DNA of 64,000 nt from Bimuria novae-zelandiae CBS 107.79 (GCA_010015655.1 ML976657.1:608264-672263), one strand, 5' to 3'. Numbered from the stretch's first letter, positions 46,149 to 57,285 are shown. The notes: generated from the letters alone by a model not told the origin. Numbers and translations are program-made.

Positions 46149-48080
46149 ATGGATCCAATTAAGGCTGCAATCATCGCTATCGACTCACGAGAACCTAGAG
46201 AAACTTTCTTATATAGAAAAATTGCAGAAGAATTTAGTGTTGTGTAGTTAATATTAACGCGCCGGCATAGACGCGCTATACAGGCGCGTATATAGCTACT
46301 ATAAACTTACTAAAATCTTAACTAATAACAAGAATCTAAGCTCCTATAGTATATATAGTGTCTTACTTAGAAAGGTCTACCCCCTACGCGTTAGATAATC
46401 TAAAACTTTACATTAATTATTACTAAAAAGGATATCTCTATACAATAGATTAATTACTTTATTAGGCGCTACCCCAACTCCCTAATCTCACGATAGACGA
46501 CTAGGCTAGATAGTAATCGCTATAACGCTAATTTAGGCGCAAGATATAGGCTCTACTTTAAGCTTCTATATAAGAAAATTATAAAGTATAGCATAGAGCC
46601 TTAGCATACCTATAATATGGACGAAAAAGGCTTCCTACTCGGCATCACCGGCAGGTCAAAAAGGATCTTCGACAGGCCTATATATAAGAGTCGCCAAGTA
46701 AGGCAATCTATCCAGGATGGCAGTCGTGAGTGGATCTCGCTCATCGCATGTATATACGCCAATGGATCTACTGTTAATCTATTACTAATCTATTAATCTA
46801 ACGCTAAGACTCTACAATCAAGCTAGGTTAAGGAAATTAACGTTAATTCTTATAGAGTCTTTATTACCTCATCAACCTCTAGATAGTTAAATAACGAGAT
46901 AGGGCTTTAATGGCTAAAACAGGTGTTTAATCGCTGTACTAAGGAGAAGGCTTAATAGTAATAGCAACTCTTAGTCCTTAATAGGCATAGATCTCACGTT
47001 ACTATAGATTTTATTAACTATTGTAATTAGAAAAAGATCCTCCTTGCGATATTTCCCCCTTACGCCACTTATACGCTGTAGCCTCTAGATGTCTGTGTGT
47101 TTAAGTCTCTTTCTATCGCCTACTCCGACGAGCTCTCCGCATACCTGTATAGGAGTTAGGGGCTATTAATAATCGCTAAAAGAGACTTCTTTACACTATT
47201 CTAAAGGGCCTAGATAATATTAGTTACGCCGTAATTAATTACTAAAGCTTTTAAGTGTATAGGTATCTTGCTGCCAGATCCTACACTAATTCTTAGTTAA
47301 TTTAATAGAGATAAGTCTCTAGAATAAAGATTGCGTAAAAGCTCTACTTTAGTACTTAGCGCGTCTAATTAGCGCAAAATTAATTAGCTTTTAAAGGTTG
47401 TTGTTAATACAGGGGGAGGTGATAAGGCCAAGAAGCTAAGTCGCACTATACACTTAATCTCTATTTAAAAGCAGCTCCTAGAGCATGAGAATTAGGGGCT
47501 ACAAGAAGCCCTCACAAACTAGAAATAGCGTTAAATAAAGGGCAGGACTCTACCTTTTAAGTAGCTAGATAAGTAGCATAGAGAATCTATTTTCTAATTA
47601 CCTGCCCGCGTATAGAGGGCGCGCGATTCCCTCAGCTAATAAAAGGCTAAAAAGCAACAACTATAACTCCAGAAAAGTAAGCAGAGAGAGATCTAGATAG
47701 TAAATAGGTAGCTTAAAGCTTATTTACTATAGGAGAAGCGTGTTACGCGTGTAGTAACTAGAAATACGCACGCTAAGGAGAAAGCTAATTAGGCTACTAA
47801 GTAACGCCTTTATTAACAGGCTCGCAAGGCTTAATAATAACTTTAAAAACGTCTTAAAATTGCTAAAAAGGGAAGCTAAAATGCTTTAAAAGCTACTTAT
47901 ATAATTATAAAGAGGAAGAAGCCTACGCCAGCATCTATACGCGTTAATATAGTAATATCTACGCTATTAGCGCCAGCATCGCGCAGTGGCTAAATAATTA
48001 GAATACTAAGTAGATATCTATAATTTAACTAGCTAGTAATCTTCTACAGCTCTATAAAATCTTAACTCTAGAAAATTTCG
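46149..48080 (+). pseudogene. Fot1/pogo-like transposase of element J (RIP-broken)
   Basis: Frame from ATG at 46149 (end approximate), closely parallel to the element I protein: KAAIIAIDSREP at the start, YNMDEKGFLLGITGRSKRIF (about 46614-46675), REWISLIACIY (about 46728-46760), then LVLNRHRSHVTIDF (about 46970-47015), in which the usual LLDGHGSH motif has Asp to Asn and Gly to Arg changes, and PLDVCVFKSL (about 47085). Very many TAG/TAA stops, more than in I or D, so J has gone through more RIP. Confidence 0.85.
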
Positions 48081-48154
48081 CGATAAAAGCTTTTATATAA
48101 AACTCTACAGCCTTATGTTGCTGGCTGCGGTGCTGGTGTTGGGGTGGCGCGTTA

Positions 48155-48438
48155 TCGGTGATTCTGGAAATACCTGCTCGACCCACTTAAGGCGTATTTC
48201 TCATCAGACTGCGCGTATTTTCTGTTCTGGTCTCCTTTTTTTCGCTTTTCTCTCCACCACACAAGGAACTTTGGATAATAATATACTAAAAGTAGATAAA
48301 GGGCTTCTATAGAGTTATAAGTACCCCCCTTAAATTTTTTAGAAGATTTAAGTTTTTTGCGTTCAAGAAAATACAAGAAAAGGAAGGATTGACGATGACT
48401 GGCTGGCTCTGTGGGTCGAGCAGGTATTTCCGAAACGA
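48155..48438. mobile_element. MITE K (284 bp) inside the right end of J
   Basis: Flanked by TA at 48153-48154 and 48439-48440. The subterminal inverted repeat GGAAATACCTGCTCGACCCA is perfect over 20 bp (48166-48185 and 48412-48431); the outermost bases match less well. No coding capacity. Its interior is AT-rich. Confidence 0.8.
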
Positions 48439-48475
48439 TAATAGTGTCGCGGCGCACTGCTGTCTCGGCAGGGTA

Positions 48476-48764
48476 CAGATGGCGGTCAATGTCAGATTGA
48501 CTCTCGAAATATCCTCTTAGGCGTCCAATCTAGCCGAACCATCGACACATAGCTTCGGAAGCAGCATCTAAAGTTGCGTATCGAATAAGCGTTAGTTGAG
48601 TGTGCCCAAGTGTTGTCCCAACGAATTTGAGCCACAACACTACGACTAAAGTCCTAACGGTCTCCCCATAACAACCGACTGTATCTAAGGAGTAGCTCTA
48701 AACGAAAATTATATACAAAGCCACCTAATATACCCTAAGAAGACACTGTATAATGCCGATCTTG
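48476..48764. other. Intergenic DNA right of the transposon block
   Basis: Normal composition begins here. No open frame with a recognisable domain; probably 3' flank of the gene to the right. Confidence 0.5.
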
Positions 48765-50312
48765 TCAGGTCTCCCACTTCTTCGAAACCAACTCCCTTCG
48801 TGTGTGTTTTTCGCGACCGCTGCAACAACGTGTCATTGCAATCCAAGACATCGGGTGCGGCAGTGATCTAAGCACCGATGTAGCCTTCCTTTGCTGCGGA
48901 AGTTTTGTGCCACTGTCCCTGCGGTAGCGATCTATGAAATGATCCCGGATGAAACTGACGAGCACCCGCACATCTTCCAGCGTACTACACGCGCCGAAGC
49001 TTGCTCGGACCATGCCCAGCGGCATGCCTTTCCAATGATCGCCCTCGCCGCACCTCATGCCGGCGGTATAGAATTGGCGAAGTTCGTTGTCGCTGAAGCC
49101 CAATGCGTGTGCCATTCCCGCAGGGTTGCACATACCACCCGCTCGGAGGTGGATTTTACATACCATGGCCTCATTGCTCACCAGAGCGGTATCGAACCAT
49201 CGTCCGTCCGGCGCGCATACGTTGAATGCCACGGTAGGGCCTTGAGAGATTGGGTCGCCGTACGTGGACTCTGGATTTTTGTAGATTACGCATACGGGTT
49301 GGCCGTTCGTGTGTCTTATGGCTAACAGCTCCTTGTAGAGCTGTAGCGCCAACCAGCTTGTATGTCTCGAGACTTGCGCCATTCCACCATAAAGTCTTTT
49401 GTACACGTCGATTGCACAGCTCAGCGCAAGGATGGAGTGCGCCGGCCCTGTTCCGTCTTCTAATCGTTCGCTCAAGCCCTTCTTTTTCGCTACCCAGGGA
49501 TCCTCGTTGCACGTAATCATATCAGTTGTTCCTCCACCGAAATACCGTCTCTTGTCGAAGACGTGCGCAGCAGCTTTTCGCACCACGAGCGCTCCCAGAT
49601 TCGGAAACCCGAAAATCTTGTAGAAAGACATGCTGAGAAAATCTGGGGCCGTTTTATGGTTGCTGAGATCGATTGGGGTGGTGGATACGTACGCTGCAAC
49701 ATCGAGCAGCACGTAGGTGTTCTGCTTGTTCTCCTCTTTGCGCATAAGTGCGGGCCATGACAGTGGTAGTCGACGACCGTTCATGTTCGATTGTGCGGGA
49801 TACGCAAATAACCTTGGTCGTCGCGAACTCTGACTCTGCTGATTTGGCCACCATTCTGTTGTCCCATCAACTTCGTCTATGCCGAAACAGCTGTGTTGAG
49901 AGGCCAGCTCTCTACCCCCGACAAGGCTGGTGTGGCTGTCGCGATGGTAATAATAGTCGAAACCTGGATCATGATCGCGGAAGGCATCAAACACTAACTT
50001 CATAGCTGCAGTGGCATTAGCCACGAAGATAACCTCGAAGTGTTCAGGGCTCGCGTTGAAGAGTTCGAGCACTTTGCGACGCGTCTCCTCGGTCAGAGTT
50101 TGGGAGATACTAGGAAATTCCGCCAAGGCCGAGTGGGGATTCGCGAGAAGCAGTTTCTTTTGTTGTTCTGAAAAAGCATCTATCAGCGATACCGACGGCA
50201 ATGTTGTACCCGCATGGTCAAGGTAGGTGATCCCTCGCCTTCGTCAGTACATTCTCAACAAGGCTGGTTCAATTTATTTACCGTGTAACATAGGGTACTC
50301 CCTCTTGCGCAT
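48765..50312 (-). CDS. Class V aminotransferase-type protein, Moco-sulfurase N-terminal-like, without MOSC domain
   Basis: Two exons: 50282-50312 and 48765-50233 with a 48-nt intron (GTAAAT...GCGAG, branch TACTGAC). Product 499 aa. The first exon supplies MRKREYPMLHG and the join restores ITYLDHAGTTL, the N-terminal signature of molybdenum-cofactor sulfurases; without the intron the frame would begin in mid-domain. NPHS (about residues 42-45), VFVANATAAMKLV-type stretch (about 79-91), D188 (LLDVAAY) and the PLP-binding Lys in SFYKIFGFPNLG (about K216) are present. Moco sulfurases (HxB, Mocos) use PLP to transfer cysteine sulfur to the cofactor and normally carry a C-terminal MOSC domain, up to about 800 aa. 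Here the protein stops after the aminotransferase domain with a basic tail, so the substrate is uncertain: Moco, or another cysteine-desulfurase-like reaction. No RIP stops, although transposons end 290 bp away. Confidence 0.82.
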
Positions 50313-52176
50313 AGCCGAAACCGAAAGGTCGTATCGATGAGGCTCGGCCGATTGGCCTGCATGCGAAAAGATCTTGCAGAGTAAATTGGCGAGCATGCAG
50401 GGCGAATGAAGGGCGTAAAGATACTGGAATTTGTAGCGATCGGTGACCGTCTAAGCCCTACGGGATCGGACCACGGTGGAGCGGCTATGAGTTTTAAGTC
50501 ACAGGAAGGTGCGTTTGTCCAAGTGCAACAACGGTCTCATCGAAGGTGTTTCCAACTATCTTAGATAACAGTAAAGAGAGCCGCGTTCCGTTGTCCCATA
50601 TAAAGACGGCGCATTCAAGCTGAAGTATAAACTCGATGTCGATGATGTAAATCTGCCTTTCACAGAATCTTGTCAGAGCAAAGGGGAGGACTCGACTAGA
50701 CACAATCCATGTGAACTAGACCCGCTTAAGATGGTGGCTTCGGTTTTTGGGGCGGAGCCTGTCAAGTTTGAAGCTCCTATCTTTTATAGGCGTAAAAGGG
50801 GAATATGACGGGAGGCCTTTTGTCAGAAGACGTGCATCCAGATTTGTCTCGTTACCATTCTTTTGAGAAGCCCCTGGGGGGACTGGCTCTTTTACTAATT
50901 CCTCGTATTCCATCATCCAGGAGAGCCGTTCATAATTACCGTGCTAATCTAAACCTTGCGTCGGAATTCTAGACGAGAAAGGAATGTTACCGCCTTATCA
51001 AAACCAGTTCCTATGCACCATCTGCGCCCAGATGGCTACGCCTCCCGTGCCCTGCTGACATTGCGGCTATGCTAACTAATCTAAACTAACTACCCGTTCA
51101 GTGCATGCGTAGTTTATTCATCTTTCAAATTTCAGCTTAGGTGGTTCAAGCCAGACTGGGGCTGTGTATGTCATCGGTAGGATTGCCGCCAATGATGTGA
51201 CTAAGGAAGCGAAAACACCCGAAACGGAAACCCATTGATGATTTGGCCCCATATCTAGTGTGGATGACCCGAATCGTACTAGGGGAGGGCAGTTTTTGAT
51301 ATGTAGTGGTGTACAGAATCACGAATGATAGGCTCACCATCACAATACAAGACCTGACGAGATCCAATCGCATGCTATTTTCCACCAACCAGCACTCCAC
51401 ATTAGGGCGTGCGATACGCCCGATGTAAGAACGCCCAACTCTCGCCCCAAAAATGCGCTCATCATAAACGCCATATCCATGTGCTGATCCAGCCACTTGC
51501 AGAAATCGTTGCGACTGGTCTTGTAAGCAGTAAGACGCGTCATGGTAAACGAACGCAACAAACGAGTGTTGAGAGAAGTTCCGTATGTTTTTGCGTTCGA
51601 ATTGCAGTCGGGCAGACGGAGATCACCGACCGCAACGATGAAAAATTCCTTGCTTATGTCAGACTTACGAAAAAGTAATAACGACGAAAACCTCTATACG
51701 ATGGATATACTCATGTGGAAAAGCTTTCATTGGAAGGAAGGTTTTGAAGTACGTACGCAATGGACTGTCACCATCTACCATTACGCGGCCTAGTGAGCCC
51801 CGCTCATCCTTTTCGCACGAGTGTGGTCATCTGCTTCTTGTACCATGCTCAACCATTCTGGTCGGAGGCGTCCTGGTATGAGCACAGTTTGCACGGGCGC
51901 ACCGGTAGAGCTTTCTCACTTGGCCTGTCAAGCTTTGTCTAGTGGCCAATATCAATCTTGCGTGAGCTTGTAAAGAGACATGTGAAGTCCTGAAGGATTG
52001 TACACCGTTGATAGACAACTTATTAGAACCTGTGCAGGTAGCGTTACGTACTGGATCCCGGTACTCATCGTTAGAATGTCCGGCAGTTGCGATCGCATTA
52101 ACAAGCGAAAGTTATCCTGAGTAATGGGGATTCATCGCCACCGAATAGAGGGCGCTGACGGGTTTGATATGTGTCT
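50313..52176. other. Intergenic region, normal composition, no supported gene
   Basis: Contains two adjacent minus-strand open stretches in one frame (50716-50916 and 50494-50703, separated by a TAG) and another pair at 51146-51561 in different frames. None shows a domain, signal or convincing start, so I leave them uncalled. The left part holds the promoter of the aminotransferase gene. Confidence 0.4.
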
Positions 52177-52178
52177 TA

Positions 52179-53424
52179 CAGTGCCAAGACATTAGTCTGT
52201 TAACACCGGACCCGCGTCGCGCATCCCCACCCAACCTCAATCTTTTTAGCCTTCTACCAACCCATAATGTAACGCGAATTTGGCAGGGAAATTAGTAGTA
52301 ATTAAGGGAGAAATAATAAATTAAGTAAATTATAAAGAGCTAAGATATTATCTATAGTAGAGGCGAAAGAATTAAAAGCTTTAATTGCGTCGCGTTTTAG
52401 CTGCATACGGCAGACAATTTATAACACAATTAAGTAATAGAACAACTATAACATAACTAAATTTTTACCTTAATCTAGTTAGCTAAAGAAGCTTATACGC
52501 TAACAAGAATAATTACTCCTTTAAATCGCTCGCTAGCACCCTAGAATTAAGTATATATAGCTAAAGGCTAAAGTTATAAGCGTACAGGTTTATTGCAAGA
52601 CACTCTATTAGCTGCTTAAGAAACACTATATTACGAACTAGGTAGTAAAGAAGAGGCCTAAGCTTACTCTAGCACATGTAAGATTAAAGCGTTAATAGGC
52701 TTAGCGGATATAGAATTTTAACTTTAAAAGCGTGACTTTTTCTAATAAGGTCTTAGTAAAGCGAGGTAAGGGAAAGAAGAGGATCTGGGTCTTTAAGACG
52801 CCACTCTAAAAATGGGATCACGATAAGATTGAAGAGGAGGATATTTAGAAGGGGATAGTATAGATGTTCTAGGCCTGCTTCTGGTATAAAGGTCGATCTA
52901 AACTTATCGCAATGGAACGAGATCCACAAGCTCCACGGAATAGCTACAGTGCACGCTCATATATCTGGGCGCTAGAGGAAGGGCTCCTACCAGTATTAGA
53001 TGAAGATACTATCTATCAGATAGATAATACACCAATTCATACCGCCCATAAGACGGCCCTCTAGCTAGAGGCAATGGATATTAAAGTTTTAGATTTCCCT
53101 CCTTACTCACCTAACCTTAATCTAATTAAGCACCTCTGGTGGGCACTTAAATAGAAGGTAATTAAATTACATCCAGAATTAGAGGACTAAGGGTGGTAGC
53201 AGATTAATAGAGACGCATTTATTAACGCTGCCTAAGAAGCTTGGCGAGCCCTGCCCTAGGGTCTCATGAAGAAGCTCATTGATTCTATGCTAAGGAGAAT
53301 ATAGGCAGTGATAAAAGCTAGAGGCTGGTAAACAAAGTACTAAAATAGCATTCAATTAAGGCCTTGAAATTACTGTTAAAAAAGTTGAAATTTTCGGTGT
53401 CAACAGACTAATGTCCTAGTACTG
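52179..53424 (+). mobile_element. Small Tc1/mariner element L
   Basis: 1,246 bp with ~32-bp imperfect terminal inverted repeats (CAGTGCCAAGACATTAGTCT at the left, inverted at 53393-53424) and TA flanks at 52177-52178 and 53425-53426. A lone insertion in otherwise gene-type DNA. The left half is strongly AT-shifted, the right half less. Confidence 0.88.
52400..53345 (+). pseudogene. Tc1-like (DDE_3) transposase of element L (RIP-broken)
   Basis: Decayed frame, start uncertain. Readable: KSVTFSNKVLVKRGKGKKRIWV (about 52725-52790), KWDHDKIEEEDI (about 52812-52845), then the catalytic region YQIDNTPIHTAHKT (about 53010-53055), in which DN holds the second Asp, and FPPYSPNLNLI-HLWWALK (about 53090-53150), equivalent to the usual SPDLNPIEHLW; the catalytic Glu codon reads AAG, a G to A change. 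The last codons end at about 53342. Stops are TAG/TAA. Inactive. Confidence 0.8.
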
Positions 53425-53426
53425 TA

Positions 53427-54092
53427 CGGCGCATTACATGGGTCCATGTCATCGAGACCTTGCAAGCGATGTTGGTGAAACCCTATACGGACCCCACCCG
53501 GGGGCAGTGCTGCTGTGCAACGTTGCATGCAGTTTCTTATTCAAATGACCTCGACAGATAATGCGACAGACAAGCGCAAATCAACGACGTCGCCTCAAGC
53601 AGGCATGTACTACACAGCGTCAACTAGGCGCGCGGATAACAGTCGACGAGTAAGACTGCGAACGGACCGGCTCGCGTGTTGGAAAGGGGTAAGCGGGTTC
53701 GCTCAATCCACATCGCCGATCCCGCGCCACACTGCCCGGCAGTACTATGTGTCAGTACTCGGTTTGACCGTGCAGGTGATATCTGGCAAGGTTACCCCGT
53801 ATGTTAAACGATATACCCCTGGCTAGGATGGAGCAGTGTAGTGGTGAACGGCAGTGGGTGCGCACTGGTGGAGAGAGCGCCAACAAACGGGAGTTCGGCC
53901 CGAACCGGTGCTTAAAGATCCAATCCGGACCCCGATTCTCGCCTTTCCCGATCCGGTTGGGTTCCTCTGAACGCCCATCTGCCCGGTGCCTCTGGTCATT
54001 TACACGCGCATTCTAGATATGCATTTGTGAAAGGAAAAACATGGTCCGCATCAAAGGCTGACATGCAAGAACCACGTACATGTGCATTCCAG
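53427..54092. other. Intergenic region, no gene seen
   Basis: Normal composition, short overlapping frames only. Confidence 0.45.
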
Positions 54093-55107
54093 TTACATGC
54101 TAATGCATCCGTCGGAGCTGTCTTCCACAAACACACCCGCGTACACCTGCCCCTCTCCCAGCGGCATGGGCTCCTGATAACCGTCCCAAACCACCGTATC
54201 TGTCTCTGTTGGCTTCTTCGCGATACCGAGCTGCAATTGGCCGCCGCCAGCGTTGTCATTTGGAATCTGGCCCGTCACATCCTTTAATGGCTTGTTTCCT
54301 GGCGAATAGAAGATTTGAATTGTACTGCTATGCGTCAGTATTCCTTATCCAGCTGTGAGTAGAGCAAACTCTGGGCGATGTGTGGGACCCCGACACAGGT
54401 AATACGGAGGTCGATTTCATCCGTACGGGGTTGTCTTACTTGTTCGTATAATCTAATTGGACCGCAAAGTTCTGCCACGCGTCGCCCAAAATCGGTGTAC
54501 AGAACAAGAACTTGTTTTTCGAGTCCTGTATCCTCCAAGTATTCTTCTCTTCTGGCGTATCGACACCAGTGCCCCCATCGGCAGGCAATACGACTCCTCC
54601 AACAAACGTGAACTGGTTGCCGCTGTAGTCCGCCTTCTCATGCCACACGTTCATGTACTCGTGACTCAGATTCAGCGGCTTGCTTGCGTCTTGCTTCACG
54701 CTCCAGTGGAACGTGACAACACCTTGATCTGCTGCGTCAGCTCCAGCTGCGTTCTTATCATTCTTTAGTAGCAGTCCAGCTCGGCGGAATCCTGTTTGAA
54801 GTCTCTGTCCAGCGCGGAAGAGGGAGTGGTCGTTGATCGTGACTTCGAGCGGGCGATGGACGCCCAGCGTGTCAAAACGGGAAGAGGAGGCGTTCGGCAG
54901 GAGGATGATCTGGCTCCAGGTTAAGTTTTCGCCTTTGACGTACTGTGTACTGTAGGGCGACACGTCGGCGAGATCGAAAGCAGTGGTTGAGAAGTTATGT
55001 GGCACGCGGCCGTCGAAGATTATTGGGCACTGGACAGTATCTCGGAAGCGAAGGTACGGCGAAGCAAGAGCGACAGCCACATTTGCAAGTAGGTGGAACT
55101 TCCCCAT
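54093..55107 (-). CDS. Secreted glycoside hydrolase family 131 (GH131) protein
   Basis: Two exons, 54440-55107 and 54093-54327, with a 112-nt intron (GTAAGA...GCATAG); joined product 300 aa. Start chosen at ATG 55105-55107 because MGKFHLLANVAVALA forms a signal peptide; the open frame extends further upstream without one. The mature protein shows CPIIFDGRVP (about residues 29-38), FDLADVSPYSTQYVKGENLTWSQIILLP, TGFRRAGL, and a conserved block WHEKADYSGNQFTFVGGVVLPADGG plus WRIQDSKNKFLFCTPILGDAWQNFAVQLDY before the intron, as I remember for GH131 catalytic domains. GH131 enzymes are fungal and oomycete exo-beta-1,3/1,6- and endo-beta-1,4-glucanases acting on plant or fungal wall beta-glucan. 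No CBM1 follows; the protein ends DSSDGCISM. The intron is placed where the continuous frame hits TAA right after LDYTNK. Family call from memory of conserved blocks. Confidence 0.82.
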
Positions 55108-55668
55108 CTTATAAGGTTTTGGGGGTGGATGGACACCCTTCGTATCGACGCACCAAGCGGGCAGGGCCAGCAGCTCTTTTGAATTTGGAGCAGACGTCAA
55201 ATTTGATAGTGGAGCTTTCGCGTAGGTTATCAAATTTGATTAAGTCTATATCGATGGACCGCAGGATGCGGAATGTGCGTCCCGCGTACCGGGTAAAGTC
55301 CAAGATACGCCCCAACCCAATATGCTGCCTGTCGAACCAAAGCGTTTTTCAAATTCCACTGCCGTTGACGCGCGCAAAAATATGATTCTGGAAAGTCCCC
55401 GGTAAACCCATCGGCCAAGTGGAGTTGTTAGGCGGTCTGAAGATGAGCACGCGGTCGAGCTCAAGCTTCAGCGGCCCGTTAGCGATTCATAACCCACGGT
55501 ATCCGTGGATGTTTTTAACAGTCTGTGGTGTGCATCTAATTAACTCATGCTGGTGTCCAGCATGGACCGGGAATGCTTGGGATTGCGATAGGACCCGGTC
55601 GAGCTTCAGCGGCATCGCTGGTCAAATACCATACGTCGCCCATGAATGAACTAGGCGCATATCCTGGT
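55108..55668. other. Promoter of the GH131 gene and adjacent intergenic DNA
   Basis: Normal composition. Short frames with no domain. The GH131 promoter must lie at its left end. Confidence 0.45.
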
Positions 55669-56479
55669 CTAATGTCGATCCAATCGCAATTTTAACGAAG
55701 GATGGAGATGAGGATGGAGAGATGATGTTCCGAGGGTAGAAGCGAAGATTCGTCGCCTGTAACAGTGTTGTTGTGTTCGGATTCCAACCGCACTGCCCAA
55801 ACAGGTTTTGATATGGCCCTCAGATGGCGAGGGGTGCACTATATTCTTGTGTAGCCCGAAGTGCAGAAGCCTTTCAATGCCAGCTAGCACCGGCAAGTCT
55901 GGAAGGATGTTGTTGGTGAAGTGTATGCTGTTCTTGACGAAACGCAACGTGATCTTGGGATGGTGGAGGCAGAATGTGTCGAGTCGGGCCACCTCATGTT
56001 CGCTGAGCATTCTTCACATATTAAGTTTTTCCTGACCCGCTCACTATTGTAACATGTGTTAACTATTCCTTTTGCAATGGCGAGCAGATCGTCAGAAACC
56101 TTCCAAGCTCGTCCACCGCGGTAAGCCCCTCAAACAGAATGCTGTTGTATTTCAGCTCCAAGCTGTGAGTCTCCCACCAAAGCTGCTTGGAGACATACTT
56201 GAGCTGATTGAATTCCAAACCGTTATTTTCCAGATAATGTGCTTGGAAAAGATCGGGCCCAGTGCTAGAAGGGTTCGAGCCGTTCACTACGTGGTGCTTC
56301 AGCAGATTGTCTCCAGCACTAAGGACACACTCGTAAATCTGATTTCTCAATTCGCCCGGTAGCTGAAGAAGCGGAGTCAGATTCATCGAGTTAACGACAG
56401 GAGGGCGGGTGACTTCCGACGTTGCTGTCTCGCGGCAACGATCCAAGTTGGCGGTGGGGTCGTGGCTACCTTTGGACAT
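55669..56479 (-). pseudogene. 2EXR-like hypothetical protein gene, probably decayed
   Basis: First part 56063-56479 from ATG at 56477-56479: LLQLPGELRNQIYECVLSAG (about residues 36-55) is the 2EXR/F-box-like signature, followed by LEFNQLKYVSKQLWWETHSLELKYNSILFE, closely like the gene at 36549-37304. This frame stops at 56063. A second minus-strand frame, 55669-56010, continues the family pattern (LSEHEVARLDTFCLHHPKITLRFVKNSIHFTNN). A GTGAGC donor at about 56030 exists, but the stop precedes it, so an intron alone does not join the parts. Either a nonsense or frameshift mutation broke the gene or the splice model is more complex. Function unknown. Confidence 0.5.
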
Positions 56480-57156
56480 GGTAATCAAGTCGCCTAGGTC
56501 GAGGCACTGCAGAAAGCGTTTAAGGGTCGTGTTGCGGAAGGAGTTATAGTGTATTGGGGCAATTAAGGGCCGCCGAATATAGCGGGTGTAGAGCGGATTG
56601 ATATTGTTGCACCACGGTGATTAATAAGTACTCGAAGTCTCGAGAAGCGAGAGCTATTGCGCTTAAAGCGAACAGGCTCACACTAGCCCAGCGAAGCTTA
56701 GTGCTTTCACTCATTTGTCCTTGGCGTGCCCAATGCTCGATGATGTCATTGGCTGGTAGACACTAATGTTGTTTACTCGTGGAAGGCGGATATACCTAAT
56801 TTAGAGGTCTCACAAACAAATCAGCAGTTGCCACCGAAATCGACGCACAACAAAGCGCACGTATTCGAGCCTCGATGCCGCCAAACTGGACCTTCCAATG
56901 AACTGGAGCGCCGAGAACGTTGTTGTTCATCTAATCATCCAAGGCGAGAAAGCTACGTGATGGTCACCAATTTGGTTCTGCAGCCAACAGCCTTTCCAAA
57001 AATTTATAAACCGCATCCTTTTATGCCTCACTCCACAAACCAGCAGCACGACCAGCAATCCTATGCTTCATCAGCCTATCTCCCACCCCTACTGTATCCC
57101 TTAGATCATAAGAACATTCACCCCACTCTGCGCCGCAAACAAATACGCTCTACAGC
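56480..57156. other. Intergenic region, no gene supported
   Basis: Holds a plus-strand open frame (56828-57343) of 171 codons with biased, non-domain composition that I regard as non-coding, because a better-structured short frame lies opposite its end. Confidence 0.45.
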
Positions 57157-57285
57157 TCAACTGCTCCTCCCCATTGGCGCATCTCCTATCACAGGCTTCA
57201 CTTTCGGTCCATCGGTGGAGTTCTTGCTGGTGAGTGTAGCGGCTGAGGCAATGGCCACTAGGCTCACCAAGAGAAGGAATTTCAT
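57157..57285 (-). CDS. Candidate 42-aa secreted peptide
   Basis: ATG at 57283-57285, stop TGA at 57157-57159. The first 16 residues (MKFLLLVSLVAIASAA) form a textbook signal peptide, with cleavage expected after ASA or SAA, leaving a 26-residue mature peptide rich in Lys, Thr, Gly and Pro and without cysteine. A CACACCATTATGA context precedes the start. No homology recognised. It could be the first exon of a longer small secreted protein or a chance frame; the signal sequence is the only evidence. Confidence 0.45.
   Translation of the reverse strand: MKFLLLVSLVAIASAATLTSKNSTDGPKVKPVIGDAPMGRSS

Larger units (their letters stand above)
46059..48473 (+). mobile_element. Fot1/pogo-like DNA transposon J, with a MITE in its right terminal repeat
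   Basis: 2,415 bp including the 284-bp MITE K and one TA copy; core about 2,129 bp. Left end CCCTGCCGAGACAGTCAGTG after the TA shared with I (46057-46058); the right end is the inverted copy, ending at 48473 before TA 48474-48475, interrupted at 48153 by MITE K. Confidence 0.88.

Noticed and set aside
49171..49512. Several long frames overlapping the aminotransferase gene
   Set aside because: Shadows of the conserved coding frame on both strands.
50494..50916. Two adjacent minus-strand frames (66 and 69 codons) in the same register, separated by a TAG
   Set aside because: They could be one small broken gene, but no motif is recognised and the first in-frame ATG gives only a short hydrophilic peptide.
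51146..51561. Two overlapping minus-strand frames of 116 and 73 codons
   Set aside because: They overlap each other in different frames and neither shows a domain or clear splice links.
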